The position numbers were made by a program, and so were the translations under genes. From contig NC_092020.1 of assembly GCF_042242105.1 (NCBI RefSeq), forward strand, positions 19,752,288 to 19,816,287: a DNA stretch of 64,000 bases, in the 5' to 3' direction. Below, piece by piece: positions 54,757-64,000 of the stretch. The notes under the pieces were generated by a model. It did not search any database and was not told where the DNA came from. It saw only the letters and a program-made list of their open reading frames with translations. Each line of letters opens with the position of its first letter. Position 1 is the stretch's first letter. This stretch comes from Pempheris klunzingeri (taxonomy: Eukaryota; Chordata; Actinopteri; Acropomatiformes; Pempheridae).

Positions 54757-56170
54757 CAGCTCTGTCTGCGGGACCCCCTGAAACATTATCTCCCGTCCAA
54801 TAGCGCTCCACCAACTCTGACACCAAAATCTTGTCTCCACCTCTCTTTTAATACCGTTTAATAAGGGGCCTTTGGCGCCAATTGAGAATAAAAAGCCCCT
54901 GCGCCTTTAGCAGCAGAGCCATAAAGACAGCAGACTTCAAATGGAAACTCCCCATTAAGTCTGGAAGGAAAGAATCACCTGCTGGGACAACTGCAACTGT
55001 GGGGGAAAATGCTGCCTACTAACACAATATCTCAGCCAACAAAAAGTGCTACAAATCACAGATGACAACCTGCTCGGCCTTAAATGTACATTTATAATGA
55101 GGTTTCTAAAATGCTGTCAGCTCCAAAAGGTGGTTGTTTTACCCAAAGAACACCTGCTTTTCCAACAGTTATGTGACTGGAAGGCTCAATGAGCAACGAA
55201 GAGGCTTCATTTTTGTCTCGGCACGTTCACCATTTCATGTAAAGCACTTAAAATTAGACTACGGCTGCATTCTTATAGGATACTGTCACACTAATATACA
55301 TTATAAACTTCCCGTCCAACATTAAAACTTTCATTTATGCAGGTGTACGTAAATGTTTTTAAGAGTAAAAAAAAAAAATTCTCAAACATTTTCAGGGTAC
55401 CTTCAGCAAAAGCCTCCAGACTCTCAAAGCCTTTATCGTCACACCTGAATAGGACCATGTTTCAATGAGTATATCTGACTTCAAGTATATTCGACTAGAA
55501 CATGTAAACCGTCAAAATTAAGCAGCTTCCTAACTTTGTGCTGATCCTGGTTTTGGTACATGGTGTTCACATTTACACACTATAAATTGCTTGTTTGTAT
55601 GCAACAAACACAATTACAGTAAATCATTTAGGTTGATTAACTTAAAAATTGACAACATAACCAAGTTCCAGCACCTTAATTAAGATTCCCAGCTTTTTGT
55701 GTGTTGTTTTATGACAGCAAACTCAATGTCTTTAGGTTTTAGACAGCTGATCTGACAAAACAAGCCATTTGAAGAGGGGAAATAAAAGTTACCATTTTTT
55801 AAAAACCATTTTGACTGATAAATCAGAAAATACAATCTACAGATGAGGCTGAAATAAATAATTGAAGCCCTGAACTACAACCATTAATATCCGAGGACGG
55901 AGCCTTGGGCTTTTAGGAAATTGTGATGGACATTTTCCACCGTTTTATAGACCAAAGCATGATGAAAATAATCATTAGTTGGGACCCTGTATGTTGGCTT
56001 TTTTTTTTTCTTTTACAAGCTTCTGAAAGCAGCAATTATGTCAAGAAGGCTGCGCCGGTAACAAACCAGGTGTTCAGGGGCGATTGTGGCACACTTCAAT
56101 TTTCTTCATCCCATTTCATGTGCACACTGGAGTCCAAATAACCACATAAAGCATAGTATCGAACCGTGAA
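54757..56170. other. Intergenic DNA upstream of actinodin
   Basis: No gene seen. The stretch at about 54830-55010, including AATAAGGGGCCTTTGGCGCC and CAGAGCCATAAAGACAG, is repeat-poor and close to the promoter and is the likeliest place for actinodin enhancer sites. The rest is AT-rich and unremarkable. Confidence 0.4.
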
Positions 56171-56176
56171 TTTATT
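56171..56176 (-). other. mcm7: Poly(A) signal of mcm7
   Basis: AATAAA on the minus strand about 390 bases after the mcm7 stop codon. Confidence 0.6.
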
Positions 56177-56566
56177 ATAACTCTGTAACAATACAAGGCC
56201 CAATGTTAACTTATTTTGCGTGATTTGCATTACAACATATAAAATGTACAGAAATGCTCTGTGTCAAAGAACCTGGAAGCTTTAAGCCCCAGACTGCAGG
56301 TACTACACAATCCTAAATTCTGACATACATATTTACAAGAGATTTACTGGTGAACAGAAATGTAAAAAGCTATGGATCTTCAACAGCAGGAATTCTTGCA
56401 AGATAGTCGTGCTTAAAAATGTCCACGTTATGCTTGACTTGTGTTACAAAATGCTGAAGGAGAAAAAAACAAAGAGATATGATAGAAGTCTGTAGAAAGC
56501 CTGCAACAAAGAGTTTTCCCCGTCACGGCTGAAAACAGCGTGCTTGAAAAAGGAGTCCCGGGGGCT

Positions 56567-62988
<6,422 letters not shown>

Positions 62989-64000
62989 CTGCAAAAACCA
63001 AACAAAAACACCTTCAGCACTATTTCCCAGCAGAAAAACACAGGCCACATCCAGCAGACACTAGGTGGAGATTTTTTTGTTTGCTCTACACACACACACA
63101 CACACACACACAAAGAAATCATTGTTTACTTGCGTTACATTTTCATTTGATGAAGTATTAAAGCTATGTGGTAAGTTTAACAGCTGCTGAAGAAAAAAAA
63201 CAAAACACTAAACACCACCACCAGTGGGCCTGCAGACTGGGAGCTAATTTGTTGTCCTGCGACGACCCCCTTTGTTGAGTAACATGGCATCCTGTAATCT
63301 CGATGAGTCACTATTGCCTACAGTAGAGCACAAACTGCCTCTGATGTACTACACGAAGCGAATTCCGACCGTGCTCATCTTCTGCCACAGTTTTAGAGAG
63401 AAATAAGTGGCGATACGCGACGGATAGCTTCGAGGTGAGAATGTAAATACAACAACAGGCGCGCTCAGTTCAGTGTCCATTTTTTTAGAGAAAATATCCC
63501 TCACTTCTCGAAAGAGCCACAACTACCAACAATATCCACTTCCCCGGTACAATAAACTAAACTATCCCTGGCGTGGTAGTTAAAATACTCCACTTACTTT
63601 GACGCCGTGGGAGAAAAACTGCAGCTCAGCTTTCTTATTTCTGTGTTCGAGGATGTTATTGTAAACAAAGCAGCACATGGCTTTTTGTGCCTCGTCACTC
63701 TCATATCCCTCCGCGACTCCCCTCCGCGACCCCCCTCCGCTCTTAAAAATAGTCCTGGCTGTTGTTTTCAAAACCACGGACAGCCATCTTCTAACGCTAG
63801 CTGGGGTTAGCAGGGCTGCGCTGTAACACAGAGGCGGCTCCATCAATGTCAGCCACTCTTCTTTATATAAACACCGAGCGGTAAGAGGTCGCAGAATTAA
63901 TGTTTAACGCTGACGGCTTCGGACGGTTGATGCAGCCCGAGTAAAACTTCCGACTACACACACAGTGAGATGCAGCTGAATTCACAGATTGGACGATGTA
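62989..64000 (-). other. 5' flank or first intron of mcm7, with CpG-rich stretch
   Basis: It contains an (AC)n run at 63088-63112 and a CpG-rich stretch around 63690-63900, including two CCTCCGCGAC repeats. On the minus strand an 83-codon open frame runs from an ATG at 63841 to a strong donor (GTCAAA|GTAAGT at 63596). Its phase does not fit mcm7 exon 62909-62988, and the peptide matches nothing I know. A TTTATATAAA sequence lies at 63862-63871. This could be an untranslated first exon and promoter of mcm7 or a chance frame in its first intron. Confidence 0.35.

Overview
The window is vertebrate nuclear DNA, almost certainly from a spiny-rayed (percomorph-like) teleost. The evidence is spliced genes with short GT-AG introns, an actinodin gene (a fin-ray protein family found in fish and lost from tetrapods), a miR-19d-type microRNA in the mcm7 microRNA cluster, and many short dispersed repeats of types I know from teleost genomes. 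There are seven protein-coding genes, one tRNA gene and four microRNA hairpins. I saw no operons, CRISPR arrays, prokaryotic features or endogenous viral elements.

Layout. 1-5.3 kb: gene-free 3' flank of nkx3-2, containing one unexplained perfect-looking hairpin. 5.3-7.8 kb: the two-exon homeobox gene nkx3-2 (minus strand), with its promoter and a small repeat in its 3' UTR. 7.8-18.5 kb: gene-free DNA with a repeat-rich core (11-16.5 kb) and at least two repeat-poor blocks that read like conserved enhancers. 18.6-33.1 kb: bod1l1 (minus, 30 coding exons, 1703 aa deduced). 33.8 kb: tRNA-Leu(AAG), minus. 34.7-38.7 kb: aurkb (Aurora B kinase, minus), with a textbook G2/M promoter. 39.1-39.8 kb: a 5'-truncated LINE. 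41.6-44.0 kb: an fbxl12-like F-box/LRR gene (minus), head-to-head with cops6 (plus, 44.4-51.1 kb) across a 0.3-kb shared promoter. 52.2-54.3 kb: an actinodin gene (minus). 56.6-63.0 kb: mcm7 (minus) complete except for about the first 11 residues; one intron carries the mir-17/106b-like, mir-93, mir-19d and mir-25 hairpins.

Themes. Four of the genes serve chromosome duplication or segregation (mcm7 replicative helicase, bod1l1 fork protection, aurkb mitotic kinase) or ubiquitin control of the cell cycle (fbxl12), and the mcm7 intron carries cell-cycle microRNAs. cops6 regulates cullin ligases, the class to which an F-box protein such as fbxl12 belongs. The two developmental genes are skeletal: nkx3-2 (jaw joint and axial cartilage) and actinodin (actinotrichia of the fin fold). 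nkx3-2/bod1l1 and cops6/mcm7 are old vertebrate neighbour pairs. Their presence together with aurkb and fbxl12 in 64 kb is a fish arrangement; the human counterparts lie on four chromosomes.

All exon boundaries were read by eye from splice consensus, reading phase and remembered family sequences; coordinates should be good to the base for most exons but were not computed. I did not find a convincing wholly new system. The most worthwhile leads are the unexplained hairpin near 2.1 kb, the actinodin locus lying exactly between cops6 and mcm7, and the microRNA cluster with miR-19d.
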